This document shows, piece after piece, positions 1 through 9,368 of a stretch of DNA of 61,633 nt (its first letter is position 1; every line of letters starts with the position of its first letter). The notes below the pieces were generated by a model. That model worked only from the letters and a program-made list of their open reading frames with translations, ran no database searches and was not told the origin of the DNA. Origin of the DNA: Phycisphaerae bacterium (GTDB taxonomy: Bacteria > Planctomycetota > Phycisphaerae > UBA1845); contig JAJDEA010000094.1 of the NCBI GenBank assembly GCA_029260035.1, positions 1-61,633 on the forward strand, written 5' to 3'. The position numbers and the translations under genes are program-made.

Positions 1-1250
1 GCGGTCCCAACGGCCAGCATCTCACCCCCGTCCGGGGCGGCCAAAACGGCAGGCGGCCCCAAGGCTACATCAACCCGCGTAGCCGAGCCGGCGGACACCG
101 ATACACTTTCTGCCGTCATCGTATCGTATCCCGGTGCCGAAAACTCGATATCGTACACACCAGCCAACAACATGCGGTGATAATCGCCAACATCCGGGTC
201 GGTAAAAACATCATGGCTTCGTCCAACCACTCGAACCGTCGCAGCAATTGGCAGGCTGGTGTTGACATCGGTCACCAACCCACGAACACCCATCAGGCAC
301 GTTTCCATAAACGCCAGCATTGACTCGCGATTGTCATTCCAAAACGTTGGCATCTGTGAAAACGAAGGTGTTTTGGTTGAACTCACCTCAATCGTGATTT
401 CTTTGGTTCCTTGATATAGATAGCTCCAATCCTGCATACCGCCGTTGATCGCGTACCAATCCGCGCCGTTTGTAATACCATGAAAAAATGAACCGCTATT
501 CCACATGGGCAAGTTCGTACGCGAATACTCCTCACTCATGTAAATGAAGACATCGTCATCCGGCGACGCTGTGTAGACACTCGCGCCAGCAGGATTTGTA
601 TCGAGGGGATAGTTCGCAACGAGTTCGCCGCCATGGTAGTTGGCAGCAAGCGTGAAAGATTGGGCAAAGACCCAATTCATGATGTTAGCGGTTTCCGCCT
701 GCCGTCCAGCGGTCGAGTTCGACGGACTTGTATATGGGTCGGGGAAGTTGCGATTGAGGTCGATACCGTTCGCATTGCCTCGCTGGTTTAACACATATCC
801 ATCCGGATTCATCAAAGGCATGATCCAGATTTCAACGTCGTCCACGAGGCTCGTGATTCGTGAATCGACGCCGTAATTCGTAGTCAACTCGTCGATCAAG
901 TTCAGACACATTACGACTCCGGTGACTTCGTCGCCATGCATCGATGAAATATAGCGAAACTCCGGCTCGTCTTCCTCTACATTCACGTTGTCGGAAATGC
1001 GAAGCGCCCACATCGTTCGGCCCTGGCCCGAAGTTCCCAGGTTCAAGCGTTTGCAAATCGACGGATAATTCGTTTCCGCATCGGAAATTGCTGTTTCGAT
1101 ATCGTTGATTGAAGGATAGCCAGGCGGAGTTGCATAAGTTGGCGAAAAAGAAAAACTGAACAACATCATCGCCACCGTACCCAGCAACAAAATTGGCCGA
1201 CCTTCGGGCGATCGCGGCGATCTTTTTTGTGTATACGTTTCTAAGAACAA
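1..1250 (-). CDS. Secreted zinc carboxypeptidase, M14 family (3' end outside window)
   Basis: A metallocarboxypeptidase that should remove C-terminal residues from peptides outside the cytoplasm. Zinc ligands are visible as HGDE early in the domain and as the His of NYHGG later. The substrate-binding motifs NPDGY and DLNRNFPDP, and the catalytic Glu in EITIEVSS, are also present. A carboxypeptidase-regulatory-like beta-sandwich follows, and the gene then runs off the left edge. I chose the TTG at 1250 because AGAGGGA lies just upstream and the product starts with a basic stretch and a hydrophobic signal peptide (PILLLGTVAMMLFSFSFS). ATG codons at 1169 or 1166 would give a shorter signal. No stop interrupts the frame down to base 1. 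The substrate is unknown. Confidence 0.9.
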   Translation of the reverse strand, partial: MFLETYTQKRSPRSPEGRPILLLGTVAMMLFSFSFSPTYATPPGYPSINDIETAISDAETNYPSICKRLNLGTSGQGRTMWALRISDNVNVEEDEPEFRYISSMHGDEVTGVVMCLNLIDELTTNYGVDSRITSLVDDVEIWIMPLMNPDGYVLNQRGNANGIDLNRNFPDPYTSPSNSTAGRQAETANIMNWVFAQSFTLAANYHGGELVANYPLDTNPAGASVYTASPDDDVFIYMSEEYSRTNLPMWNSGSFFHGITNGADWYAINGGMQDWSYLYQGTKEITIEVSSTKTPSFSQMPTFWNDNRESMLAFMETCLMGVRGLVTDVNTSLPIAATVRVVGRSHDVFTDPDVGDYHRMLLAGVYDIEFSAPGYDTMTAESVSVSAGSATRVDVALGPPAVLAAPDGGEMLAVGT

Positions 1251-1348
1251 GATATCGTTCCCTCTGAGATTTCGTCGATTCTCGAAACCGGATTCGACAC
1301 TCTTGCCATGTTAGCAAATCAGCCTCTCGATTGCGACAAGAAAATAAC

Positions 1349-1371
1349 TCCTGCCTCGAAAAGGCGCAGGA
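1349..1371 (-). terminator. Possible intrinsic terminator
   Basis: On the minus strand TCCTG and CCT pair with AGG and CAGGA across a small bulge and a TTTC-containing loop. A T-rich run (GTTATTTTCTT) follows. It sits just after the IF-2-N-like gene and before the carboxypeptidase. The bulge makes it a weak call. Confidence 0.4.
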
Positions 1372-1402
1372 ATCAACGACTTTTGGGCACCGAAGAACCC
1401 GA

Positions 1403-1585
1403 CTATTCCGTCTTGTCAGACTCTTTCGAAAACCACGAGCGTACCCGTTTCTCTTGTTCGGGTGTCATCTTGGTCACGCTGTTTTGAACAGCCAACCCTT
1501 CGCTCCGACAACGATCCATTATCAACCGCGATGTAACGCTCAACTCTTTCGCCAATTCTTTAACTTTCAATCCCTTTTTGGCCAA
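1403..1585 (-). CDS. Stand-alone IF-2 N-terminal-domain protein
   Basis: A basic protein of about 60 residues that is almost entirely one IF2_N fold: KVKELAKELSV, then a helix with RLIMDRCRSEGL, then the TPEQEKRVRSWF helix. In IF-2 this small domain lies at the extreme N-terminus. Here it stands alone with no GTPase. The TTG at 1585 is favoured because AAGGGA lies at Shine-Dalgarno distance; the frame is open to a TTG at 1618. A nucleic-acid or ribosome-binding role can be inferred, but the true function is unknown. Candidate terminators flank it, so it may be transcribed alone. Confidence 0.65.
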   Translation of the reverse strand: MAKKGLKVKELAKELSVTSRLIMDRCRSEGLAVQNSVTKMTPEQEKRVRSWFSKESDKTE

Positions 1586-1798
1586 GGCAAGTCCCTTAAT
1601 CAATATGTCTATGCGCAATCAACCGACCAGCATAAACACTACCATTTCGTAGCGGCCCCAATCTGAGTTTCCTCAGTGAGACCATCGCAGACAACAACGC
1701 ATCATAAACAAAAAAGGTGTTAAAAGAAAGGGTGTGTCCTGACGCCGTCCAAGCCAATCATGTTGCCATGCACGATTGACAACATGCATAACAAGAAA
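1586..1798. other. Non-coding spacer
   Basis: Open frames here are short, overlap each other and lack recognisable features. The only structure seen nearby is the strong hairpin that follows at 1799-1824. Confidence 0.5.
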
Positions 1799-1824
1799 GC
1801 CGTCCCGAACAAATTCGGGACGGC
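1799..1824 (-). terminator. Strong intrinsic terminator of the CBS-domain gene
   Basis: A perfect 11-bp inverted repeat (GCCGTCCCGAA / TTCGGGACGGC) encloses a 4-nt loop. On the minus strand TTTCTTGTT follows directly, placing a rho-independent stop about 70 bp after the CBS gene. Confidence 0.8.
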
Positions 1825-1890
1825 CAATTAAGACATCTCAAAACCAGCGATGTGCCTACTGCGGTGGCGGCTGAACGCATCCTGAGGAAA

Positions 1891-2532
1891 TCAATTGGCG
1901 CATGCCGTTTCGTGCGGAGATGGCAAGAGTTTGACACATGCAGATCCGGGGCCATTTTCCTGCTCAAATGTTTTTTCCGACTGTCGAATCAGATTTCCAA
2001 TCGCGGTGTGCGGCGTGTAGCATCGCTCTCCATCAATGATGATGAATATGCCTGAGTCATACTCCGATTCGATGGCCTCTGTGTCTGGCTCTCGGACCAT
2101 GGGGGAAACGCAAGCGACAAAATCTCGGATAGTCAAAATACCCAGCGGAGAATAAGCCTCGTCAACAACCGGCAAACAGGAAATGCGTTCATCCTGCATT
2201 CTTGCTGCTGCAACCACAACAGACTCATCGACGTCAGCGACTACCAAACTTCGGGACATTACCTGATGTATGCGCTTCTGAAGGGTGCTGAGGTCTCGAG
2301 TTCGCTCCATATTCTTGATGCCAACGAATGGGCTGACAGCCTTCAGTACGTCGCGGTCTGAAATTACGCCAACGACACGGTTTTCTTCAAGAACGACTGC
2401 GTGGTGGCAGTGCTTTCGGTCAAAGACCTTCTTCGCCGCTAGAAGCGGATCGTCCATCTTGACCGTGTGGACGGGTGTCGTCATGATGTCTCGAACGCGC
2501 ATTTCTGATTGGTCATGAGATGGTTGTTGCAT
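1891..2532 (-). CDS. Tandem CBS-domain protein
   Basis: Two CBS motifs make up most of this roughly 213-residue soluble protein. The first starts at VRDIMTTPVHTVKMDDPL and ends in VVGVISDRDVLKAV. The second starts at HQVMSRSLVVADVDESV and ends in PLGILTIRDFVACV. Such Bateman modules usually bind adenine nucleotides and report energy status. No partner enzyme domain is fused; the C-terminal 60 residues are unassigned. The ATG at 2532 begins the protein a few residues before the first CBS motif. The frame is open up to 2583 but the extra residues do not look like domain. It is followed by a strong terminator, so it is probably monocistronic. Confidence 0.85.
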   Translation of the reverse strand: MQQPSHDQSEMRVRDIMTTPVHTVKMDDPLLAAKKVFDRKHCHHAVVLEENRVVGVISDRDVLKAVSPFVGIKNMERTRDLSTLQKRIHQVMSRSLVVADVDESVVVAAARMQDERISCLPVVDEAYSPLGILTIRDFVACVSPMVREPDTEAIESEYDSGIFIIIDGERCYTPHTAIGNLIRQSEKTFEQENGPGSACVKLLPSPHETACAN

Positions 2533-2930
2533 ATTGATCGTACTCCGAACTCTGAAAAATGACCGCGACTCTGCCGCGGTCAAATATATAGGATTTCGGA
2601 TAATCGACAGGATCGCTTAATCTGATTATTGGGCCCGATAAAGGACTGTTTCAGCCCAAAAATAATGGGTGCAGCTGAATAGCGCAAAGTTCGGCTGTCG
2701 GCACGAGTGACAATATCGATGGCGACCCGCCCCGAACACAATGCGGGCTTCGCGCATCCTGACGAGGCTACCCACAATCAATGCAGCTTCGGATCACTCT
2801 TACGTCCAGCACGAGTATCTGCAACGCGCGTCGATCGTTTTCAATACAGGCGTAAGACCGTCACATCAGACGCAAGGGCAAACAACAAGCGAGCATTCAT
2901 CATTTTCGTTACACTGCCAGCCGCTTCGGA
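2533..2930. other. Intergenic region between dnaK and the CBS gene
   Basis: About 400 bp without a convincing gene. A short minus-strand hairpin at 2643-2657 (GGGCTG-AAA-CAGTCC, then TTTAT) could be a weak terminator for dnaK. The CBS gene promoter must lie in this interval but no clear -35/-10 pair was recognised. Confidence 0.4.
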
Positions 2931-4856
2931 TCACTTCGCGTCTTTAACTTCAAACTCCGCGTCGATCACGTTATCGTCCGCCGCTTCGGCGCTGTTTGAG
3001 CCGTCGTCCGCAGCACCTGGCGTAGCAGCACCGGTCGCAGCTTGTTCCTGTGCAGCTTGATCATAAATGATCTTGCCAAGTGTCTGTGCGTCCTGCATGA
3101 CTTGATCCTGCGTCTTCTTGATCGCATCCAGGTCGTCGTTCTTCAAAACGTCTTTCAGATTGTTGAGAGACGCTTCGATTTTGGCTCGCTCCTCTGCAGG
3201 AACTTTGTCACCATGCTCTTTTAGTTGTTGCTCAATCTGATAAGCCGCATTCTCTGCTTCGTTTCGCGTCTTGACGAGTTCCGCCTTTTTCAGGTCATCC
3301 GCCGCGTGTTCCTCGGCGTCTTTTTTCATCTGCTCAATATCCTGCGCCGACAAACCGCCGCTTCCTTCAATCTTGATCGACTGTTCTTTGTTGGTCGCTT
3401 TGTCTTTCGCGGAAACACTGATAATCCCATTTCGATCGATGTCGAACGTGACTTCGATTTGCGGAAGCCCCCTCGGTGCCGGCGCGATACCCGCAAGATT
3501 GAATCTTCCGAGCGTACGATTATCCACAGCCATCGGCCGATTGCCCTGGAGCACATGGATCGTAACTTCGGTCTGATTATCCGCAGCGGTCGAAAACGTC
3601 TCATTCTTCGACGTCGGAATGGTCGTGTTTGCCTCGATCAAAGGCGTCATAACACTTCCCTGCGTCTCAACACCCAACGCAAGGGGTGTAACATCCAACA
3701 GGACAATGTCGTCCTTGTCTCCCGCGAGTACAGCACCTTGAATGGCGGCACCGACGGCAACGACTTCATCCGGATTGATGCTGCGATTTGGCTCTTTGCC
3801 GAAAATCTCCTTGCACAACTCCTGAACGGCAGGAATACGCGTAGACCCACCAACCAACACAACTTCATCAATCTCCTTTGCCGTAATCTTTGCGCCTTGG
3901 AGAACTTCCATGACAGGTTTACGGCACCGTTCCGTCAGTTCTTTGGTAAGCTGTTCAAACTGACTCCTGGTGATTGTCACCTGCAAATGCTTTGGGCCAC
4001 TGTCGGTCGCAGTGATGTAGGGCAGATTGATGGAAGTTTCCAGCATTGTGGAAAGCTCGCACTTGGCCTTCTCCGCAGCTTCATTGAGGCGTTGAAGTGC
4101 CATCGGGTCTTTTCGCAGATCAATTCCCTCTTGCTTGCGGAAATGCTCCGCCAGGAAATTAATCACCTCTTCATCGTAATCGTCTCCGCCAAGATGGCCG
4201 TCGCCGCTCGAACTCTTGACTTCGAAAGTTCCGATTTCCGGATCGATGTCCAAAATCGAGATATCGAACGTTCCACCGCCGAGGTCAAACACGGCGATAG
4301 TCTGTTCATTCTTCTTGTCCAGACCATAAGCCAAAGCAGCCGCGGTCGGCTCGTTGATAATACGCTCGACCGTCAAGCCTGCGATTTCACCGGCATCTTT
4401 CGTCGCCTTGCGCTGCGAGTCATTGAAATAAGCGGGCACCGTAATCACCGCACGGTCCACCTTTGCGCCGAGATAATCTTCAGCCGTCTTCTTGAGGTCC
4501 TGCAACACCATGGCACTAATCTCAGGCGGCGTGTAGCTCTTACCTCGAACGTCAACCTTGACCAGCTCTTCTGCCCCGCCGATGACCTTATAGGGAACAA
4601 TCTTCTCTTCCGAGCTGACCTCGTTATGACGACGACCCATGAACCGCTTAATCGAGTGAATCGTGTTTTCCGGATTGGTGACCTGTTGATGCCTTGCAAC
4701 CTGTCCGACAAGCCGATCGCCCTTCTCCGTGATCGCGACCACCGACGGCGTAAGCCTCGAACCCTGGGCGTTGGTGAGCACTTTGCCCGTATCGCCTTCC
4801 ATGACGGCTACGACTGAATTTGTTGTTCCAAGGTCTATACCAATGATTTTTGACAT
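2931..4856 (-). CDS. dnaK: Molecular chaperone DnaK (Hsp70)
   Basis: A full-length 641-residue Hsp70: an ATP-driven chaperone that binds unfolded segments in the cytoplasm with DnaJ and GrpE. The N-terminus reads [11 protein letters not shown]. The second phosphate motif is [10 protein letters not shown], and [10 protein letters not shown] lies at the end of the ATPase domain. The substrate-binding domain and an acidic C-terminal lid follow (ending [11 protein letters not shown]). The start is supported by GTAGGAG a few bases upstream of the ATG. No CIRCE element or obvious sigma-32 promoter was seen in the 270 bp upstream. No grpE or dnaJ is adjacent, so this copy stands alone. Confidence 0.98.
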   Translation of the reverse strand: MSKIIGIDLGTTNSVVAVMEGDTGKVLTNAQGSRLTPSVVAITEKGDRLVGQVARHQQVTNPENTIHSIKRFMGRRHNEVSSEEKIVPYKVIGGAEELVKVDVRGKSYTPPEISAMVLQDLKKTAEDYLGAKVDRAVITVPAYFNDSQRKATKDAGEIAGLTVERIINEPTAAALAYGLDKKNEQTIAVFDLGGGTFDISILDIDPEIGTFEVKSSSGDGHLGGDDYDEEVINFLAEHFRKQEGIDLRKDPMALQRLNEAAEKAKCELSTMLETSINLPYITATDSGPKHLQVTITRSQFEQLTKELTERCRKPVMEVLQGAKITAKEIDEVVLVGGSTRIPAVQELCKEIFGKEPNRSINPDEVVAVGAAIQGAVLAGDKDDIVLLDVTPLALGVETQGSVMTPLIEANTTIPTSKNETFSTAADNQTEVTIHVLQGNRPMAVDNRTLGRFNLAGIAPAPRGLPQIEVTFDIDRNGIISVSAKDKATNKEQSIKIEGSGGLSAQDIEQMKKDAEEHAADDLKKAELVKTRNEAENAAYQIEQQLKEHGDKVPAEERAKIEASLNNLKDVLKNDDLDAIKKTQDQVMQDAQTLGKIIYDQAAQEQAATGAATPGAADDGSNSAEAADDNVIDAEFEVKDAK

Positions 4857-5129
4857 CGTAATCTCCTACTCGTGCAAAATAGGCCGAACTAAGCGTGCGG
4901 CCTTTCATTAACTAACATTACACGACTCGTACCACATTCGCACAACACGAAAACTTCCATAACATACTGTATTACAATAGTTTATGAACCTTCACATTGA
5001 TCTTAATCGGCACAGACTGCCAACGTGACAGTCTCGCACCCTGCGAAAATGGCACACTATGGGGGTGCAATGAACGTCTTGTAGAAAAAAATGCTTTCGA
5101 TTCTCAGGATCGGCGATAAACTTTGATGG

Positions 5130-5606
5130 ATGGAAATGGAACCGCTCGAAACCGCAGAGGCTGCTGGCACCCCAACCGTAAGGCAGCTTTCAGTATTCAT
5201 TGAAAATCGCGTGGGGCAGCTCATGCGGCTGACGAATCTGCTCGCCCGAACCGACGTCCGAATTCTCGCTGTCTCGGTCGTCTATTCCGTTGACTGCGCG
5301 ATTTGTCGCATGATCCTCGACGACGCCGACGTCGGGCTGGACACACTCCGCAAAGCTGGTTTTCCGGTGAGTGACACGGAGCTTATCGTCGTCAGCCTGC
5401 CTCGTGGAAAAAGAGGCCTGCTCGGAACATGGGCGGCCCTGCTCGGTGGTGAAATCAACATCCACTACACCTACCCGCTACTGATCCATCCGCGCGATTG
5501 TGCCGCCATCGCGATCCTGCCCGACGATCTTGAGCAAGCAGTACGCATTCTCCGCGAGCGAAGTTTTGACGTTCTAGACGAGCAGGATTTATATGAAGCA
5601 CGATAG
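5130..5606 (+). CDS. ACT-domain protein
   Basis: A 158-residue protein with an ACT-type regulatory fold. After a short leader it reads RQLSVFIENRVGQLMRLTNLL, the classic ACT beta-alpha start. A second beta-alpha-beta unit carries INIHYTYPLLI and a final helix (DDLEQAVRILRERSFDVL). ACT domains bind amino acids or other small ligands and dimerise. No enzyme domain is attached, so this is a ligand-binding regulator of unknown partner. It is divergent from dnaK. The Shine-Dalgarno match before the ATG at 5130 is poor; an ATG at 5136 is also possible. Confidence 0.8.
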   Translation: MEMEPLETAEAAGTPTVRQLSVFIENRVGQLMRLTNLLARTDVRILAVSVVYSVDCAICRMILDDADVGLDTLRKAGFPVSDTELIVVSLPRGKRGLLGTWAALLGGEINIHYTYPLLIHPRDCAAIAILPDDLEQAVRILRERSFDVLDEQDLYEAR

Positions 5607-5675
5607 CTAGACGTTTGTTGCACTCGTAATTGACATATTGAAGGCACTCGCAAGCAGAATAGGCTGGCCATTGCC

Positions 5676-6575
5676 ATGATCGTAGTGAATAAACGTCACA
5701 TCGTTGTGATCCTATTCGTATCGTTCATTTCAGTTTACGGTACGGGCTGCTTTTCGCTTCAATGCTCAATTCCACGCGCAACGACTTTTGAAGGCCGGTC
5801 ACACGGTAAAACATCTTGTGGGCCAAAGTACGACGAAAATAGAGTATATGCTGGCACACGGTTCCTTGTAGATGTTTTTGACCGCGCTCATAAAGAATGG
5901 CAAGATCCAGAAATGAGCGACAGTCGACGATTCGGGTCCATACCGTATCTCCTAGCCCCCGCGATTGATCTGCCGTTCAGTTTCATCATGGATACCATCT
6001 TGTTACCATACACGGTAACTTACACACTTCATCACTCTAAAAGCAAGAGTGGGCCTTCGGCTGATTCAGATCTAGCAACTGCTTTTCCAGAAGCCGATGC
6101 CTCGGAATCGGACGAGAGTGCTACGAAGTTGCCACCAATCAATGAACATGAAGAACGCATGTTTGCGGTCAGCGAATATCTGAGAATCGAAGACATCAAG
6201 ATTCCACAGAATCTTGACCTCGAAGACCTTGCTGGCCGTTATCACATGGGAAACGACGTGGATTACAACTTGTTGCTGAAGATTCATCGCGATGGGTTTT
6301 TCAAATACGATTGGAGATGCGTGGCAACATATGGAACATCCGAAGGGTCATGGTCGCTTGCGGGGAATAGCATTGTTTTCGAAGCGAGCAAGGAAGCCGA
6401 CCAAAATGTCGGGCATTTAGGCAACGTCTATATATTGTACTACAGAGACCGAGTCATTCTTGTTCCACAGGTGCATCAGCCTTTCTTCTCCAAGGACCGT
6501 CTTTTGAAGTATGGACCAGCTCGTAGCACCTGTTTTGTAAAAATGCAGGAATTCAAGCCGAATGGGGTCGAATGA
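5676..6575 (+). CDS. Predicted lipoprotein, YceK-like N-terminal half
   Basis: A 299-residue exported protein. The N-terminus has a hydrophobic segment ending in VYGTGC, a plausible lipobox. The next part (YAGTRFLVDVFDRA, then LAPAIDLPFSFIMDTILLPYTV) matches the pattern of YceK/YidQ-type small lipoproteins. Those are normally much shorter. An additional domain from about residue 160 (EERMFAVSEYLRIEDI, LAGRYHMGNDVDYNLLLKIHRDG) looks like a small lipocalin-like beta domain, but I do not recognise it. The DNA encoding the last 20 residues and about 75 bp beyond the stop is duplicated at 7425-7562. Confidence 0.7.
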   Translation: MIVVNKRHIVVILFVSFISVYGTGCFSLQCSIPRATTFEGRSHGKTSCGPKYDENRVYAGTRFLVDVFDRAHKEWQDPEMSDSRRFGSIPYLLAPAIDLPFSFIMDTILLPYTVTYTLHHSKSKSGPSADSDLATAFPEADASESDESATKLPPINEHEERMFAVSEYLRIEDIKIPQNLDLEDLAGRYHMGNDVDYNLLLKIHRDGFFKYDWRCVATYGTSEGSWSLAGNSIVFEASKEADQNVGHLGNVYILYYRDRVILVPQVHQPFFSKDRLLKYGPARSTCFVKMQEFKPNGVE

Positions 6576-6650
6576 TTTTGGAATCCTGCGGATTTCAACG
6601 GCGTTCCATAAGAAGATGAAGGATTGGGCGCGCTGGTGGAGTAAGCGCCC
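6512..6650 (+). repeat. Copy 1 of a diverged ~139-bp direct repeat
   Basis: It begins TGGACCAGCTCGTAGCACCTG and covers the 3' end of the lipoprotein gene, its stop and following DNA. The partner is at 7425-7562. Similarity continues through the stop codon, so DNA rather than a protein domain was duplicated. The copy ends in a hairpin (TTGGGCG / CGCCCAA). Confidence 0.75.
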
Positions 6651-6878
6651 AATAATCGACAAGATGATGCGTAGGCGAATCAATGTGGTTGAGGCGCGAA
6701 AGTTGTTCAATCTTCTTCGTTATCAGAATAGGGTGTTTCCCTAGGCAGTCTTTCTGCGAACACCTATATGCAGACCCCGCTCGGTTCCGAATGTCAAGAT
6801 ATCGTACCATGTAGATGTCGATATTGGCGAAACACGAGGAAAATGCCAGCACAGTGTCAATTGTTTTATAAGCCCAAG

Positions 6879-7376
6879 ATGTCCAGGATCAGCGTCAAAA
6901 AATACGGTTTCTCTTTGGTCGAGCTTGTCATTGTCGTCGTGATCATTGGTACGATCGCAGGCATTGCGATACCGCGAATCAGTGGCGGCGCAAAAGGGTC
7001 GGCTGAGGCGGCATTGCGGGCCAATCTGCACGCGATCAGAAGCGCTATTGACATGTTCGCTGCCGAGCACGGCGGGCTACTCCCTGGCGCAAACGACAAT
7101 TCGGGGACATTCTGGAACCAACTCATTCTGGCAACCGATTATGCTGGCAATCATACGGGCCCCGGTAGAGACCTCGGTCCATATCTCAGAGAGAAGGTTG
7201 AACAAACCGTAGGACCATCAGCAGGCAAATTTCAGATTCTGTTCTCCGCAAGTTCACCGCCAACCGTGGTCGAAACGCCCCCAAATAGTGGATGGACATA
7301 CAACAAGACAACAGGGGCGATCATTGCCAACACGGACGCTCTTGACGAAAGCGGTGTCGCGTTCAAGACGTATTAG
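6879..7376 (+). CDS. Prepilin-type protein (type IV pilin / pseudopilin-like)
   Basis: A 165-residue protein with the type III signal: a short basic leader and then G-FSLVELVIVVVIIGTIAGIAIPRI. The cleavage Gly, the F+1 to be methylated and the E+5 are all in place, followed by the long hydrophobic helix used to assemble pili or pseudopili. The globular part (ALRANLHAIRSAIDMFAAEHGG) is typical of pseudopilins. A prepilin peptidase must be encoded elsewhere. The ATG at 6879 puts the leader at about ten residues. It is embedded between the two copies of the 139-bp repeat, suggesting it arrived with, or was bracketed by, a local duplication. Confidence 0.85.
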   Translation: MSRISVKKYGFSLVELVIVVVIIGTIAGIAIPRISGGAKGSAEAALRANLHAIRSAIDMFAAEHGGLLPGANDNSGTFWNQLILATDYAGNHTGPGRDLGPYLREKVEQTVGPSAGKFQILFSASSPPTVVETPPNSGWTYNKTTGAIIANTDALDESGVAFKTY

Positions 7377-7424
7377 CTGAGCCGAAATTGACCGGAGACC
7401 CGAAGCTCCGAAAAAGTGATTCCT

Positions 7425-7562
7425 TGGACCAGCTCGTAGCACCTGCATTGTCGAGATAAATAACTTCAAGGCCAATGGGGGCGAACGTTATTGGGATCCT
7501 GTGGGTCTCATTGGCGTTTCAGAAAAAGGAATGGCGTGCGCGGGTTAGTGGCGTAAACGCCA
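7425..7562 (+). pseudogene. Repeat copy 2: remnant of a lipoprotein-gene 3' end
   Basis: Diverged copy of 6512-6650. Read in the same frame it still encodes LGPARSTCIVEINNFKANGG, clearly related to the GPARSTCFVKMQEFKPNG end of the protein at 5676-6575. It has no upstream coding part, and its stop is displaced. It ends in a perfect hairpin (GTGGCGT-AA-ACGCCAC). I read it as the tail of a lost paralogue. Confidence 0.7.
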
Positions 7563-7727
7563 CAAAGACGCACCTCTGCTCCATTGACCGCCACCTTTTA
7601 ATACTTACTCCCCCATTTGCAGACCGCCCCATGCTCCCCGGACACCCGTCCGGGTGTATAATGCGCCGCAGCGATCACGTTGAATGACACACGAAGCTCG
7701 CTCACTATGACCGTTTGAGGCGACGCA

Positions 7728-9326
7728 ATGATGACGCTTTCACCAAAGCTCGCGATCTTGTTCGGAGCAATTGCACTGATTGCCTTGGGGGCCAGCTGTA
7801 CAATCGGGCCTATAGTCGATGGCTGCGAGGTTGACACTGATTGCGGTGACGGTCTCTTCTGCAACGGGTCTGAATCCTGCAACGAAGGTATCTGCCTACA
7901 GGGGGAACCCCCCTGCGGCTCTAAGCCCGAAGAGTGTCCAAGTTGCGATGAAGACCGTGATGCATGCATTGGCTCATGTTCTGTAGACGCAGATTGCGAC
8001 GATGGGATCTTCTGCAACGGAGAGGAGATTTGTGACGAATGTGGGGTATGCCGGGCTGGCACGCCACCTTGCGAAAACGCAGAACAGTGTGATGAAGAAA
8101 GCGACATTTGTCGCGAGTGCCGCGATGATACCGAATGTGATGACGGCTTGTATTGCAATGGCGATGAACGATGCGGCGCATCTAGTGGCCGGTGTTATAG
8201 CGTGGGAAACTATCCTTGTGGTATTTGTGACGAGGGGTCGGTGGCGTGTCGTGACGGCTGTTTTTGCGAGGAACCAGGCTATTGCGCATCTTGCTGCGCC
8301 GAGGATCCCAACTGTAGCGATGGTGTTTTCTGCAACGGGGAGGAGACATGTGATGACGGCCTTTGCGTTGCTGGGATAGATCCCTGCGTTGGGCAGAATA
8401 ACGAAAACGAGGAAACGGGGACGTTGGCTTGTAACGAAAATGCCAAAGCGTGTCTCGCCATATGCGCCGTGGACGCGGATTGCTCCGACAATTTTTTCTG
8501 CAACGGCGTCGAAACCTGCGGCTCAGACATGACTTGCGTAGCTGGCGAAGACCCATGCGCCAGCCGTGACTGCGGAACCGTCGAAAAAATCTGCTCCGAA
8601 GGTGATACTAACGCGGTCTGCACATGCCTTTGGGACTTGCATGGAGACATTTTCTTCACCCTCAATCAGGATAGCATCACTGCCACCACTGGGGACGATA
8701 TATTCGATGCTGCGCTTCTGTTTCGTACTGGTGAATTTGGGCCCTTCCCTTCCCTTCAGACTGGTGATTTCGCCAATGGGCGGGCGGGCACTGACGTGTT
8801 GAATGCGACGTTTCTTGATGGAGGTATCATTGAACCGACTCTGATTGAAATTGAAGTCTTCAAACTTACGGATTTTGGAAGTGCCTCAACAATCCTGGAT
8901 GCTACGAATGTCAGCGGCGTCGAAGAGATCAACGCAGATAGCAGCATCCAAACCGTAACCGTTGATCGCCTGGCTACTATCGTCGATCTTGGAATAACGA
9001 ATTCAGCAAGCGGTATTTCCGTCACATTTCTAACGGAAGCGACAAATGGCCCCGCCGACGCGCTGACCCTTACCCTTTCGGAGTGTATGGATGGTCCAGA
9101 CAGTAATGTAGCCATCACCACAGGCGCTGATAACGGATTTGAGACCATCACCATCGAAAGCGTCGGCGACGCGCCCAACGTGTTGGGCAGCTTGACTCAG
9201 ATCACAGGCACAACGCTAACGACCCTCATTATCAAAGGAGATCAAGACTTGACGCTGAAAGCCTACCCGAGCACCGTACAAACGATCGACACGTCGGGTA
9301 TGACCGCTGTGTTCGTCGGGCCTTAG
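7728..9326 (+). CDS. Secreted Cys-rich repeat protein with S-layer-like C-terminal region
   Basis: A 532-residue exported protein. The hydrophobic N-terminus ends in LIALGASC, so it may be a lipoprotein, though Gly at -3 is atypical. Residues of about 30-290 hold five repeats of the form C-x-x-D-x-D-C-x-D-G-x-F-C-N-G-x-E-x-C-x(6)-C-x-x-G-x-x-P-C. The fourth is expanded with extra cysteines. The last 230 residues (DDIFDAALLFRTGEF, GRAGTDVLNATFLDGG, LIEIEVFKLTDFGS) look like the beta-strand repeats of S-layer or RTX-type surface proteins. GAGG precedes the ATG. The function is probably structural or adhesive at the cell surface. Confidence 0.75.
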   Translation: MMTLSPKLAILFGAIALIALGASCTIGPIVDGCEVDTDCGDGLFCNGSESCNEGICLQGEPPCGSKPEECPSCDEDRDACIGSCSVDADCDDGIFCNGEEICDECGVCRAGTPPCENAEQCDEESDICRECRDDTECDDGLYCNGDERCGASSGRCYSVGNYPCGICDEGSVACRDGCFCEEPGYCASCCAEDPNCSDGVFCNGEETCDDGLCVAGIDPCVGQNNENEETGTLACNENAKACLAICAVDADCSDNFFCNGVETCGSDMTCVAGEDPCASRDCGTVEKICSEGDTNAVCTCLWDLHGDIFFTLNQDSITATTGDDIFDAALLFRTGEFGPFPSLQTGDFANGRAGTDVLNATFLDGGIIEPTLIEIEVFKLTDFGSASTILDATNVSGVEEINADSSIQTVTVDRLATIVDLGITNSASGISVTFLTEATNGPADALTLTLSECMDGPDSNVAITTGADNGFETITIESVGDAPNVLGSLTQITGTTLTTLIIKGDQDLTLKAYPSTVQTIDTSGMTAVFVGP

Positions 9327-9368
9327 TGTCATTTATCTTGCGCTGCCGCGCTATGGGTCGCCAATTCT

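Noticed and set aside
832..1317. A 161-codon minus-strand frame
   Set aside because: It is a shifted frame of the M14 carboxypeptidase, whose motifs (HGDE, NPDGY, DLNRNFPDP) lie in the neighbouring frame.
3225..4817. A 530-codon open frame on the plus strand
   Set aside because: It lies wholly antisense to dnaK. Long antisense frames opposite hsp70 genes are a known artefact, and the product shows no domain.
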